A stretch of 64,000 nt of DNA from CAWDMC01 sp963803295 (GTDB lineage Bacteria; Acidobacteriota; Terriglobia; UBA7540). Both the position numbers and the translations under genes were made by a program. Under the pieces are notes generated by a model, which saw only the letters and a program-made list of their open reading frames with translations, was not told the DNA's origin and did no database searches. Position 1 is the stretch's first letter. Each line of letters starts with the position of its first letter. Shown piece after piece: positions 8,698 to 17,022 of the stretch. Where the stretch lies: positions 62,001 to 126,000 of the forward strand of contig CAWDMC010000028.1 of assembly GCA_963803295.1 (NCBI GenBank). Reading direction: 5' to 3'.

Positions 8698-9572
8698 CGA
8701 AACCACCTCCTGACTTGGCGGTCGAAACGAGGTATTTCGTAGGAAACACCGGCCCGTATCAGGAAATGCGCACTCGCACGGTTCAATCCGAAAGTCGGTG
8801 AGATCCGAAAGGAGGTACCGCTCGGAAGATTCCAGGCTAGTAGTGGACCCACATAGTGCGCGGTACCCGGAAGTCCAAACTGGTGCCAAGTGCCCAAACC
8901 GCCATAGAACTCGACTCCTGCCCTGAAGTTCTCCCGGCAGAAATTGCATTTTCTTTCACTTGCGGCCAGCGCCAGGGCCCGGCTCACGCCGGCGGCGTAT
9001 CCGAACTCCCACGGTTCGTTCGAGAGGTTCTTCTCACCAATGAAGTTTTCAGAGATGTTCCATCCCTTATAGTCGCTGGATAGGATCAGCTTGGTTTCAA
9101 TTTCATGTTCCCGTTCGTGCCTCGCCTCGCTGTTCGGTGCTGCGAGATCATCTACCGTGTCGTGGTTGACCACCTCCAGCAACGACTTATCGGCGCCGCT
9201 AATGTTTTCAAATTCCAGGTATAGCACCGGATTGATCCAGTGATGATCCGCCAAGGGCCGGAATCGGTTTTCCCAGCGGAAGCCGGTGAAGAGGGTGGAT
9301 TGCCCGCGAGTAGTCTGGCCGTCGAGATAAACCTCGGTGGTCCACCAACCCTTAACCCCGTATTCAAGCTCGGTCCATCCGCCCAGAAAGCCGGGAGCCG
9401 CGCGTGGCAAACCGAGGACTGGGTTGAACGAAACCTCGAAATTACCGGGCTCCTCCAGCTCGTCATCGTAGGTAACAAAATATGGCTTATCGGCCTTTGC
9501 TACTCCAACCAGTGCCAGCCAAGCCAGGGTTAACAGGGAAAGTTGCCCCAGAGAGGATCTTCCCATGAACAT
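8694..9572 (-). CDS. Probable outer-membrane beta-barrel protein of unknown function
   Basis: 292 residues with a signal peptide (1-27, LSLLTLAWLALVGVAKA) and a mature part rich in alternating aromatic/polar beta strands (GGWTELEYGVKGWWTTEVYLDGQ, FEYAAGVSRALALA, GGLGTWHQFGL) ending in an aromatic residue followed by Arg, as in porin-like barrels. A CNFCREN pair of cysteines lies near residue 215. AGGAG is at 9576-9580; ATG 9572 or the ATG six bases further could be used. Coupled by ATGA overlap to the cytochrome. A palindromic operator sits 41 bp upstream, suggesting metal- or redox-responsive control. Confidence 0.65.
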   Translation of the reverse strand: MFMGRSSLGQLSLLTLAWLALVGVAKADKPYFVTYDDELEEPGNFEVSFNPVLGLPRAAPGFLGGWTELEYGVKGWWTTEVYLDGQTTRGQSTLFTGFRWENRFRPLADHHWINPVLYLEFENISGADKSLLEVVNHDTVDDLAAPNSEARHEREHEIETKLILSSDYKGWNISENFIGEKNLSNEPWEFGYAAGVSRALALAASERKCNFCRENFRAGVEFYGGLGTWHQFGLPGTAHYVGPLLAWNLPSGTSFRISPTFGLNRASAHFLIRAGVSYEIPRFDRQVRRWFR

Positions 9573-9607
9573 AATCTCCTTTCTCTTGTGCCGAAAGCAG
9601 CCGAGGT

Positions 9608-9633
9608 ACTATAGATGCGACTAAGTCGCATCT
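9608..9633 (-). promoter_or_regulatory. Putative promoter and 7-1-7 palindromic operator for the barrel-cytochrome operon
   Basis: Positions 9613-9633 are a perfect 21-bp inverted repeat, AGATGCGACT-A-AGTCGCATCT. Its core TGCGACT-A-AGTCGCA has the 7-1-7 layout typical of Fur-family boxes but with a different sequence. On the minus strand it directly abuts TATAGT (9608-9613), a good -10 element, so a bound protein would block the promoter. The Fur-family gene ends only 45 bp away, making it the obvious candidate ligand. Assignment of the regulator is inference. Confidence 0.6.
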
Positions 9634-9677
9634 ACTGGGAAACGAACAACCCTTTTGCCTTCGTTTGGAGCGCTGCC

Positions 9678-10145
9678 TCACCCGCAATGCTGGCAGCGGC
9701 CTCCCGCTTCCACGCGCATCGTCGTGATCTCGAAGTTGTTTTGCCGGGAGATTTCGTCTTTGAGTCTATCGAGCGCGGGGCCGGCGAATTCGATAATCGC
9801 CCCGCATTTCAGGCACGCCAAGTGCAGGTGGTCCCGCGCAGTTCGGACCTCGTAGTAGTGCTTTTCCCCTTCCATGTGCATCAGATCCAATTCGTCGATC
9901 AAACGGAGTTTCTTCAGCAGCTCAATTGTTCGATAAACTGTGGCGCGATTGATTCCCGAGTTTCGTTTCCGGGCAAGCTCCAGAAGCGTCGCTGCATCAA
10001 GATGCTCCTGCGCCTCCTCAAGCGTTTCGACCAACGCTTGACGCTGAGCCGTAATACGAAAGCCTTTGGACGAGAGCTCTTCGAGCAACGACATCGCGCA
10101 GCCTTTCGCGGGTTCCACGGAGAACAACTCAGCCAGCGGAACCAT
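9678..10145 (-). CDS. Fur-family metal/peroxide-responsive repressor
   Basis: 155 residues from the ATG at 10145; an alternative ATG at 10094, with AAAGG eight bases upstream, gives a 138-residue form starting MSLLEELSSKGFRIT, closer to typical Fur. The winged-helix DNA-binding domain is GFRITAQRQALVE…NRATVYRTIELLKKLRLIDEL. The C-terminal dimerisation/metal domain has HYYEVRTARDHLHLACLKCG, with the HxH and first CxxC, and ends in CQHCG, the second CxxC, so a structural Zn(Cys)4 site is complete. Whether it is Fur, Zur or PerR cannot be settled. It lies just upstream of, and in the same direction as, the palindrome-controlled operon. Confidence 0.9.
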   Translation of the reverse strand: MVPLAELFSVEPAKGCAMSLLEELSSKGFRITAQRQALVETLEEAQEHLDAATLLELARKRNSGINRATVYRTIELLKKLRLIDELDLMHMEGEKHYYEVRTARDHLHLACLKCGAIIEFAGPALDRLKDEISRQNNFEITTMRVEAGGRCQHCG

Positions 10146-10434
10146 ACTTGACTCTTTCGTACAGATTAAACATGGAAAGCATCCCTGCCAATGGATATGC
10201 AGCAGAACGCGATTTTGGAAACTCAAACGGAGAATCCGCCGCGCTCAAAAGGAACCGCAGCGTCTAAAGTAAACATGTGTTATAGCCTGGCTACGCAGAT
10301 CAAGCCCGATCGACGACAACAACGGGCTCAGGGGGTGGCGACTACACGGCGGGTTGTGCATGTTATGCGGGCATCCGGCTACGATCCAGACTGCCTTGCC
10401 AGCGGCTCCGAAGGTGAGCGATGCGCCGGCGCGA

Positions 10435-10893
10435 TTAGTTTAGCGGGGCTCCAACCAGTTCGATACCGAAATTGTGCGCAATCGCTCCGAGCTCCTTGAT
10501 CGCCTCAGGAGACGGCGGGCCGAGTGGCGGGGGTAGCTCGTCGCGCTCGGCTTCTCGCCCCACGGTGCGCACGAACCGCTCGAAATCACTGTGGGCAGTG
10601 ACGGTGATCCAATGCCCACCTGCTGGAGAGTCGATCCGATACGTGTGGGGAATACCTTTCGGCGCCAGCAGAATCGCTCCAGGCCCGTAGCGCTGAGTCT
10701 CGTCCGCCAGCTGGAAGCGGAACTCTCCTTCAAGGATTTGGAATACCTCGTCCTCGGTGTGATGAAAGTGCAGCGGAGGCGAATCACCGAAGGGTGCGCG
10801 ATGCTCGAGGACCGAGAGGCCGTCCTTGCCATCCGCTTGCGCGATACAGACATGCACCAGGGAGTTGAGAAACCAGATTCGTCTCGCCGACAT
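10435..10893 (-). CDS. Cupin-domain protein
   Basis: 152 residues from the ATG at 10893, preceded by AGGAGGAGAC. A single cupin barrel: motif 1 PPLHFHHTEDEVFQILEGEFRF (metal ligands HFHxxxxE) and motif 2 PKGIPHTYR. Upstream in-frame codons would add a basic, low-complexity leader without a ribosome site. Such small cupins include quercetin-dioxygenase-like and sugar-binding types; no specific reaction can be assigned. It stands alone between the Fur gene and aroC. Confidence 0.8.
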   Translation of the reverse strand: MSARRIWFLNSLVHVCIAQADGKDGLSVLEHRAPFGDSPPLHFHHTEDEVFQILEGEFRFQLADETQRYGPGAILLAPKGIPHTYRIDSPAGGHWITVTAHSDFERFVRTVGREAERDELPPPLGPPSPEAIKELGAIAHNFGIELVGAPLN

Positions 10894-11051
10894 GTCTCCT
10901 CCTGACGTGATGGCCATTCCGTAGACCGTCCGCCGTGATTGCGCAACCGCGAGGAACGCCATGCGTGCGCTGCCGGCCGGCGCCATTCACGTGATGGACC
11001 GCGTACGGCAATTAACCCAAATCGCGTCACGACTGTTCAACTCACAACGGT

Positions 11052-12266
11052 TCAGGAGCTCTTAACTTGCTGAACATACCCCCCAAAGTTCCGCATTGTT
11101 TCCAGGAGGGAGTCTCCGCCGAACTTATCAAGCATGGCCCCTGCGAGGCCTAATGCCACCATGCTCTCACCGATCACTCCGGCCGCCGGCGCCACGCAGA
11201 TGTCTGAGCGCTCGTAGGCGGCCTTCACCGGTTCCTTGGTCGAGAAATCCACTGACTCGAGCGGTTGCCGCAGCGTGGAGATGGGCTTCAAGTACCCGCG
11301 GACCACGATGTCTTCGCCGTTCGAGATGCCTCCCTCGAGCCCACCGGCGCGGTTCGATTTACGGATAAACCGCGACCCTACGCGGTCATACCCGATCTCA
11401 TCATGCACGCGCGATCCTGCCAGGGCGGCGTTTTCGATGCCGTCGCCGATCTCTACCGCCTTCACCGCCTGGATCGACATCACCGCTTGCGCTAGGATGC
11501 CGTCGAGCTTCTCATCCCATTGCGCGTGCGATCCCAGCCCGGGCGGAACGCCGTGGGCGATCACTTCGAAGATCCCGCCCACGGTGTCGCGGGTCCGCAA
11601 GGCCCGATCCACTTCTTCCTTCATGCGCGCCTCCGCCTCCGGATCGATGCAATTGAGCAGGATATCCTCCTTTTCGCGGAGGGCCAGAACCTCGGCGAAG
11701 GTGTAATCATTGCGCTCGAGCGCTGCCATACCCACGGCCACCACATGGCTCGCCACTTCGATGCCAAATTCTTTCAGCAGCAGCTTCGCCAGGGCCCCGG
11801 CCGCCACTCGCGCGGCCGTCTCCCTTGCGCTGGCCCGTTCGAGCACGTACCGCGCCTCGCGGAAGTTGTACTTCAGCGCGCCCGCCAGATCCGCATGGCC
11901 CGGCCGCGGCGCCAGAAGCGGCTTGTGCGCAGCCTGTGCCTCAGCCGACTCCTCTACCGCCATCGCCAGTTCCCAGTTCTTCCAGTCACGATTCTGGATA
12001 AGAATGGTGATGGGTGCACCGATGGTCTCGCCGTGACGGACGCCCGAGACAAATTCCGCTGTGTCCATCTCGATCCGCTGGCGTCCCCCGCGGCCGTAGC
12101 CGCCTTGCCGCCGCCGAAGTTCACGGTTAATGTAGCCGAAGTCCAGGCGAAGCCCGGCCGGGATGCCGGAAACCGTCGCCACCAACATCTGACCGTGCGA
12201 CTCGCCCGCGGTATGAAATCGCAGCCTGGGAATGGTAACCGTCCTCTGCCCGACCGCCCCGCCCAA
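11052..12266 (-). CDS. aroC: Chorismate synthase
   Basis: Catalyses the last step of the shikimate pathway, EPSP to chorismate with reduced FMN. Family signatures are clear: RFHTAGESHGQ, GRGGRQRIEMDT, ITILIQNRDWKNW, RPGHADLAG and NFREARYVLERASARETAARVAAGA, and near the end ISTLRQPLESVDFSTKEPV. The frame opens with a TTG at 12264-12266; no ATG is available before the conserved domain, so the exact start is uncertain (an internal CTG just before RFHTAGESHG is also possible). Length about 400 agrees with the family. Confidence 0.95.
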   Translation of the reverse strand: MGGAVGQRTVTIPRLRFHTAGESHGQMLVATVSGIPAGLRLDFGYINRELRRRQGGYGRGGRQRIEMDTAEFVSGVRHGETIGAPITILIQNRDWKNWELAMAVEESAEAQAAHKPLLAPRPGHADLAGALKYNFREARYVLERASARETAARVAAGALAKLLLKEFGIEVASHVVAVGMAALERNDYTFAEVLALREKEDILLNCIDPEAEARMKEEVDRALRTRDTVGGIFEVIAHGVPPGLGSHAQWDEKLDGILAQAVMSIQAVKAVEIGDGIENAALAGSRVHDEIGYDRVGSRFIRKSNRAGGLEGGISNGEDIVVRGYLKPISTLRQPLESVDFSTKEPVKAAYERSDICVAPAAGVIGESMVALGLAGAMLDKFGGDSLLETMRNFGGYVQQVKSS

Positions 12267-12421
12267 CGCCTTTGACTATGGCAGCTAGCTGCCGCACTCC
12301 AAACCTGCACAGTAAAGGTGGATACTAACCGGCCAAACCTGTTATTTTAGCGAATTGGCAAAGACAGGTAAAGGTTAACATCTGATTCACAACCTGCCGA
12401 CGAAAGAGGGCCGAAACTGAA

Positions 12422-13204
12422 TTGCGCTATCTGATTATCAGCGACATTCACTCGAATCTGGAGGCGCTCGAGCGGTGCCTGGAACTAACCGAGGGCCGCT
12501 ATGGCCGAACCTTGTGTCTGGGCGACCTAGTGGGCTACGGCCCCGACCCCAATGCCGTCATCAAGCGCACGCGCAGCATTGCCGAGGTGATCATCCGGGG
12601 CAATCACGACCAAGCCTGCGCCGGGCTTACCAATGCCGACGATTTCAATCCCCTAGCCCGCTACGCCACCTTCTGGACGCGCCAACAGCTGGCCCCGGAA
12701 AATCTCGCCTTCCTGCAGCGCCTGCCGCAGGGGCCGGTGACGCTACCGGGTTTTGAGCTGGTGCACGGCTCGCCGCTTGATGAAGACGAGTACATTGTAG
12801 GCGCTCAAGAAGCCATACCCGCCCTCGAGAACCTCGCGACTTCGGTGGTTTTCTTTGGACACACTCACCAGCAGGGAGGATTCATGGTTACACCTGAGGG
12901 CCGTTTCCAACAGATCGTCATTTCCCCCCTGGAGACTGACGACAGCCCTCCCGATCACGGCAGCCGGGGCGGAGTGCAGGCCTGCGCTCTCGAACTCGAG
13001 CAAGGCGGCCGCTACCTCATCAATCCGGGATCTGTCGGCCAGCCTCGTGATGGCGACTGGCGCGCTGGGTTCGCCATCTTTGATAATGAAACGCTTGAGG
13101 TCGAGTACTATCGTACCCCTTACAACGTCGCCGAAACCCAACGCAAAATGCGCCAGGCGCAGTTGCCCGATCCGCTGATCTCCAGATTGCGAGTCGGAAG
13201 ATGA
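12422..13204 (+). CDS. Calcineurin-like metallophosphoesterase
   Basis: 260 residues with a TTG start. It has the full metallophosphoesterase motif set: DIHSN (residues 8-12), GDLVGYGP, RGNHD, the VHGSPLDED His and FFGHTH, followed by NPGSVGQPRD. This is the YfcE/diadenosine-tetraphosphatase-like subfamily; cytoplasmic phosphodiesterase or phosphatase of unknown substrate. Divergent from aroC across 155 bp. Confidence 0.85.
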   Translation: MRYLIISDIHSNLEALERCLELTEGRYGRTLCLGDLVGYGPDPNAVIKRTRSIAEVIIRGNHDQACAGLTNADDFNPLARYATFWTRQQLAPENLAFLQRLPQGPVTLPGFELVHGSPLDEDEYIVGAQEAIPALENLATSVVFFGHTHQQGGFMVTPEGRFQQIVISPLETDDSPPDHGSRGGVQACALELEQGGRYLINPGSVGQPRDGDWRAGFAIFDNETLEVEYYRTPYNVAETQRKMRQAQLPDPLISRLRVGR

Positions 13205-13277
13205 TCCGGATCGGAGCCTGCGGGGTCGCAACATCGGCTGATCGCGATCGTCACCTCGATAGCGCTCCTTAAGACTC

Positions 13278-15977
13278 TCAGCGAGCATCCTTCGAGCCTT
13301 TCAACTTCAGCTCGAAAGTCCTGATCTCACTGGCGCCAAGCTCGAAGCTCAAATTGTTATCCTGAAAGTCAGCCTTGCGCACCCGGTCTCCCACCAGATT
13401 GACTTCATCCACGCTGGCGATGCCAGGTTGGATCTTGATCTTCACGCCATCCGTTTTTTGCCCACCGGCCTCGTACACCCGCAGGATCAGGTTGCCGTTC
13501 TGGCCTTTGCTTAGTGCACTAGTCACCACATTGGACGGCGAGACTTCGAGCAAACCCCAGCGCGGGGGCAGCGATCCCGAGTGTCGTGCCAGGGGGCGTG
13601 CTACCAGAGGGTTATTGAACTCCAGGCCCGACCGATACACACCCGCACTGCGGAAGTCGCCCGCGTGAGGCACGATGGCATAGTCGAAGACGCGCTTCTC
13701 GCCGAGTTCGAGTCCCAGATCGGAAGAAACGCCGGCTTCGTAGCCTCCAAAGAACGGATAGGCCGTGATCCGCGCCGAACGCAAAAGAGAGAGGATCAGC
13801 GTTCCGGAGGCGACGTTGTTGCCAGGAAGGCCACGATTGAGCAGGGCCACGCCGCGGGCGCCGTCGCTCCAGTCGATCCAATTCTGAGCCGGGAATTCCT
13901 GGTCTTTTGGCCGCTCGATGGCGCCAAAGGGAATCTCGTCAAAGCGCGATCCCTTGCCGATCGAGGTCGGAAACAGCATGCGATAGCGAACCGATTTGTC
14001 GTTGTTCACCAGCTCGGTTTGGATGTCGAGGCGCGGGACACCGCGATAGAGCCGCACGGTGGTGGCAAAACTTCCGGCTCCAAACGGATGGGAGATACGG
14101 AACTCGGAGAAGACCGGTCCGGGCTCCGTTTTGCCGTCGCCCCCGACCCATTCATTGCTAAGGTGGAACCGGCCCGCAACCGGAAGTCCCTGCTTGGTGG
14201 TCATGGCAGTCAACCGGCCGCCGTTGAGGGTACCGTAGAGCTCCCAGAAGTCGCCGCCGTCTTGTTCTTCGGCCACGACGTTCGCCGCCTGATCGCCAAT
14301 CGCATTCCACTCGCCGGAAGGCGACCTCACCAAAAGTTTGGTCAGGGCGCCGGTCCAGAGGTCAAAGGTCGCCCGATAATATTCGTTCTCGATGGACCCC
14401 ACGTCCTCATGCATGGTCGATGCCGATTCCTGGCCGGCGGAGGACGCAGTCTGGCGGGCGACTGAGTTCGCAGAGTGCGGCTGTTTCTGAGGCAGAATTC
14501 GATAGAGGCTGTAACCGAGGGCATGAACATCACGGGCCACAAAGAACACTCTTGCGTCCTTAATCCCGCCATCCGGATAGCGTTCGGCTTCTACAAGCTG
14601 CGCCGGAACCGGTTGGCCGGAGGAATCGAGCAGGCGAACCGAGGTGACAGCCGGTTCCGAGAAGCCGATCTTGACGTTGGCCACATCGGTCCGCAGCCAT
14701 CCGAGGCTGTTAAAGACCAGAACCGGTATGCCTTCGGCGCTTGTATCTACTTTGGAACCTATGGCATCGAGATCGGTCTCGACCATCTCGTCTCCCAGGC
14801 TCTTTGAGAACTCGTAGCCCCGCATGGTGTCCTGGTAGACCTTGTCCACCATCGTTCCGGAAGCCAAATCGTGCGCCTGATTAAAAAGGACCGGCTCCCA
14901 GGCGCGCTCCAGATTCTGGTTTGTGGCCGCCAGGCCCAGCCACTTCCCCAGCGCACCGAGTTTTTCCGCGGTAGTGAGGATCCGTTCAAGGTTTCTCATC
15001 CATTGTTTGACTTCGATGCGGTTACTGTAAATGCCTTGAAAGACTGGGTTGAGGTCGCCCTTGATCACGGGCCGTTCGCTGCGTCTCGCGACAATCGATT
15101 CGAAGTCGGTGGGCACGCCGAAGCGCAAGGCAAAAGGCTCACCACTCTGCCGGTTGAACTCGCGGACCATCGCCGGCAGGGCGTCTTCCGGTTCAATTAC
15201 GTCTGCTCCGGCAAGCACGACGCGATCCGGCCACCGGGAATAATGATCGAACGACATCCATACGCCTTGTGCATATTGAGAAAACTGAGAGGCATTAGCG
15301 GGTGAGGGATAGAACATGCCGTATCCCCAGGGCAGCCAAAAGGCGGGAATCCGAGAGCCATCAATGCCCTCCCACATCGATTCGGACGGAACGTCGTTCC
15401 CCTGGACACCACGTTGAAACCAGTAGGAGTTATAACCGGCCAGCTTCAGAAGTTGCGGCATCTGAGCGTGATGCCCAAATGTATCGAGGGCCCAGCCCAC
15501 GTTGACATCCAGGCCCAACTCGCGCTTGCAATACCCCTTGCCGTACTGAACCTGACGGATCCAGGATTCACCGCTGGGAATATTGACGTCGAGCATCACG
15601 TCGTTGGCGCCCACAATTTGCAGGCGGCCCTCGGCCACGAATTTGCGAAACTCGGGTACCTCTTCCGGATAGCGCTCGAGGAACGGCCTGATGTAGGCCA
15701 CCTGATCGAGGACGAAGCGGTACTCAGGATAAGTTCGCAGGAGATAGAGTGCTTTGAGAATGTTGGGCAGGCCGGATTCAAGGTACTCTTCGCGCGTCTT
15801 GAATACGGCCCCCTCCCAATGGGTGTGAGGCACGATCCAGAGCGTGGGCTGTGAATTCGTCCCTGCCTGAGCCCCTGCGGCCGCTGCAGGGGCAGAAGGG
15901 TGCCGGGAATTCTCCGCGAGCAGCGAGATCGAGATGAAAACACCTAGAACAGAACTGAGAACAATTCGCTGTGGCAC
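13278..15977 (-). CDS. Secreted GH38 alpha-mannosidase-like enzyme (I)
   Basis: About 899 residues from a GTG at 15975-15977 that follows AAGGAGG closely; a TTG at 16004 would add nine residues. The first ~25 residues (RIVLSSVLGVFISISLLA) form a signal peptide. GH38 catalytic domain: IVPHTHWEGAVFKT, where the common zinc-ligand HxHxD appears as HTHWE; the nucleophile region WALDTFGHHAQMPQLLKLAGY; and FNQAHDLASGTMVDKVYQDT, containing a third His ligand. Then come middle-helical and C-terminal beta domains typical of GH38. Likely trims alpha-mannosides or related oligosaccharides outside the cytoplasm. It lies downstream of the lyxose/mannose isomerase on the same strand (41 bp). Confidence 0.85.
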   Translation of the reverse strand: MPQRIVLSSVLGVFISISLLAENSRHPSAPAAAAGAQAGTNSQPTLWIVPHTHWEGAVFKTREEYLESGLPNILKALYLLRTYPEYRFVLDQVAYIRPFLERYPEEVPEFRKFVAEGRLQIVGANDVMLDVNIPSGESWIRQVQYGKGYCKRELGLDVNVGWALDTFGHHAQMPQLLKLAGYNSYWFQRGVQGNDVPSESMWEGIDGSRIPAFWLPWGYGMFYPSPANASQFSQYAQGVWMSFDHYSRWPDRVVLAGADVIEPEDALPAMVREFNRQSGEPFALRFGVPTDFESIVARRSERPVIKGDLNPVFQGIYSNRIEVKQWMRNLERILTTAEKLGALGKWLGLAATNQNLERAWEPVLFNQAHDLASGTMVDKVYQDTMRGYEFSKSLGDEMVETDLDAIGSKVDTSAEGIPVLVFNSLGWLRTDVANVKIGFSEPAVTSVRLLDSSGQPVPAQLVEAERYPDGGIKDARVFFVARDVHALGYSLYRILPQKQPHSANSVARQTASSAGQESASTMHEDVGSIENEYYRATFDLWTGALTKLLVRSPSGEWNAIGDQAANVVAEEQDGGDFWELYGTLNGGRLTAMTTKQGLPVAGRFHLSNEWVGGDGKTEPGPVFSEFRISHPFGAGSFATTVRLYRGVPRLDIQTELVNNDKSVRYRMLFPTSIGKGSRFDEIPFGAIERPKDQEFPAQNWIDWSDGARGVALLNRGLPGNNVASGTLILSLLRSARITAYPFFGGYEAGVSSDLGLELGEKRVFDYAIVPHAGDFRSAGVYRSGLEFNNPLVARPLARHSGSLPPRWGLLEVSPSNVVTSALSKGQNGNLILRVYEAGGQKTDGVKIKIQPGIASVDEVNLVGDRVRKADFQDNNLSFELGASEIRTFELKLKGSKDAR

Positions 15978-16018
15978 ATGCCTCCTTATGCGATCCAAAT
16001 GCAATCCACGCGGGCGCT

Positions 16019-16567
16019 TCAGTGTCCGGCAACCTCTGGGGCGCGCTTGATGCGGGTATCCGTGAAGTTGTCGCGGTCATCGGTGCTGCGTGTCGAGAAC
16101 TCCGAGACAATCGCGCCTTCCGGGCCCGCCTGGAACCAATGCGGGGTATCGGGGTAGATGGTGTACTGTTCGCCCGGGTGGAGAGCCACCTGGTGCCAGA
16201 CAGTATAGTGAGCCTCGGAACCCGACGGCAACTTGCACGCCGGATCCAGGGTGGGCGACCCTTTCACGTAAAGGTAGACAATACCCCAACGGCAGCGGAA
16301 GGTCTCCTCCTTCCCCAAGTCCGTTCCGACGGTCGGGTGCCAGTGCTCGGGACAGGTCTGGTGCGGGAACATCACCAGTTCCTTTGCGCACACGCGGTCC
16401 GTATTGACGTAGGTCAGGATCTCGAGGCCGGTTTTCTCCAACTCCCCTAGTCCAAAATCCGCGACTTCGAGCCGCTCCTGCTCTGCAGGCGTCAGCACAA
16501 AGCCCACCTGTCCCAGCATGCGGACCGATCGTTCGACGGCTGATTTGTATTGCTCTTGACTGATCAT
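16019..16567 (-). CDS. Cupin-type D-lyxose/D-mannose isomerase
   Basis: 182 residues, ATG at 16565-16567 with GGAAGAGGAGAAG upstream. The sequence matches the D-lyxose ketol-isomerase family (cupin fold, Mn-dependent): MFPHQTCPEHWHPTVGTDLGKEETFRC gives the H-x-H and Glu metal ligands, and YPDTPHWFQAG the fourth His; SEFSTRSTDDRDNFTDTRIKRAPE is the conserved tail. It interconverts D-lyxose/D-xylulose or D-mannose/D-fructose. Its place between two GH38 alpha-mannosidase-like genes on the same strand suggests use of released mannose. Confidence 0.88.
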   Translation of the reverse strand: MISQEQYKSAVERSVRMLGQVGFVLTPAEQERLEVADFGLGELEKTGLEILTYVNTDRVCAKELVMFPHQTCPEHWHPTVGTDLGKEETFRCRWGIVYLYVKGSPTLDPACKLPSGSEAHYTVWHQVALHPGEQYTIYPDTPHWFQAGPEGAIVSEFSTRSTDDRDNFTDTRIKRAPEVAGH

Positions 16568-16701
16568 TGCTTCTCCTCTTCCGGCTCACTATGAATTCGT
16601 GAGTCTCTTATGCTGATCTTGACAAAACCCGGCACGTACCTTTCGAGGCCGGCGCAGGGCGCTTTATTTTTAGGTCTGCGGGCGTCCAAGCCGGGAGAAA
16701 G

Positions 16702-16725
16702 GCAGACCCAAAGATCCAGGTCTGC
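16702..16725. repeat. Hairpin GCAGACC…GGTCTGC, copy 1
   Basis: Inverted repeat GCAGACC (16702-16708) and GGTCTGC (16719-16725) around a CAAAGATCCA loop; a third GGTCTGC occurs at 16673-16679. A near-identical hairpin lies at 20745-20767. It sits between the 3' end of the second GH38 gene and the isomerase gene start, where it could terminate or stabilise a transcript. Confidence 0.6.
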
Positions 16726-16763
16726 TCCGACCTGGCCATTCCACGGGCCACGGGCAGGAAACT

Positions 16764-17022
16764 TCACTGCACACGAACCGTCAATATCTCATGCGGGCGG
16801 AAACTCAGGTGAATCGTGTTATTCGCCAGATCGAGATTGTGGAGATCATCTTCCACGGCGTTACACAGGGTAGCAGACTTCAGGGTCGTCCGTGGAAGCG
16901 TGAGTGCAGCGGGAGTGGCGTGCCCCGCAGCTTCCTGCAGTCTCAGAATCGTTCCTCGTCCGTCCTCCGCAATCTTCCAATCGACGAGGACCACGCCCGG
17001 CTGGTCGATCTCGAAGAGCTCG
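16764..17022 (-). CDS. C-terminal tail of GH38 enzyme II in a shifted frame
   Basis: Reading leftwards from about 17022, the frame gives ELFEIDQPGVVLVDWKIAE, then a beta-rich segment and a terminal PHEILTVRVQ, the usual last strand of GH38 C-terminal domains. The main frame of the upstream gene runs instead into a Ser/Arg-rich, non-homologous tail (SSSRSTSRAWSSS) ending at 16943. One inserted or lost base near 17020-17030 explains both. No independent start site is convincing. Confidence 0.75.

Noticed and set aside
16564..16767. Small minus-strand frame next to the lyxose isomerase
   Set aside because: It is largely a translation of the repeated GGTCTGC hairpin region; no ribosome site.
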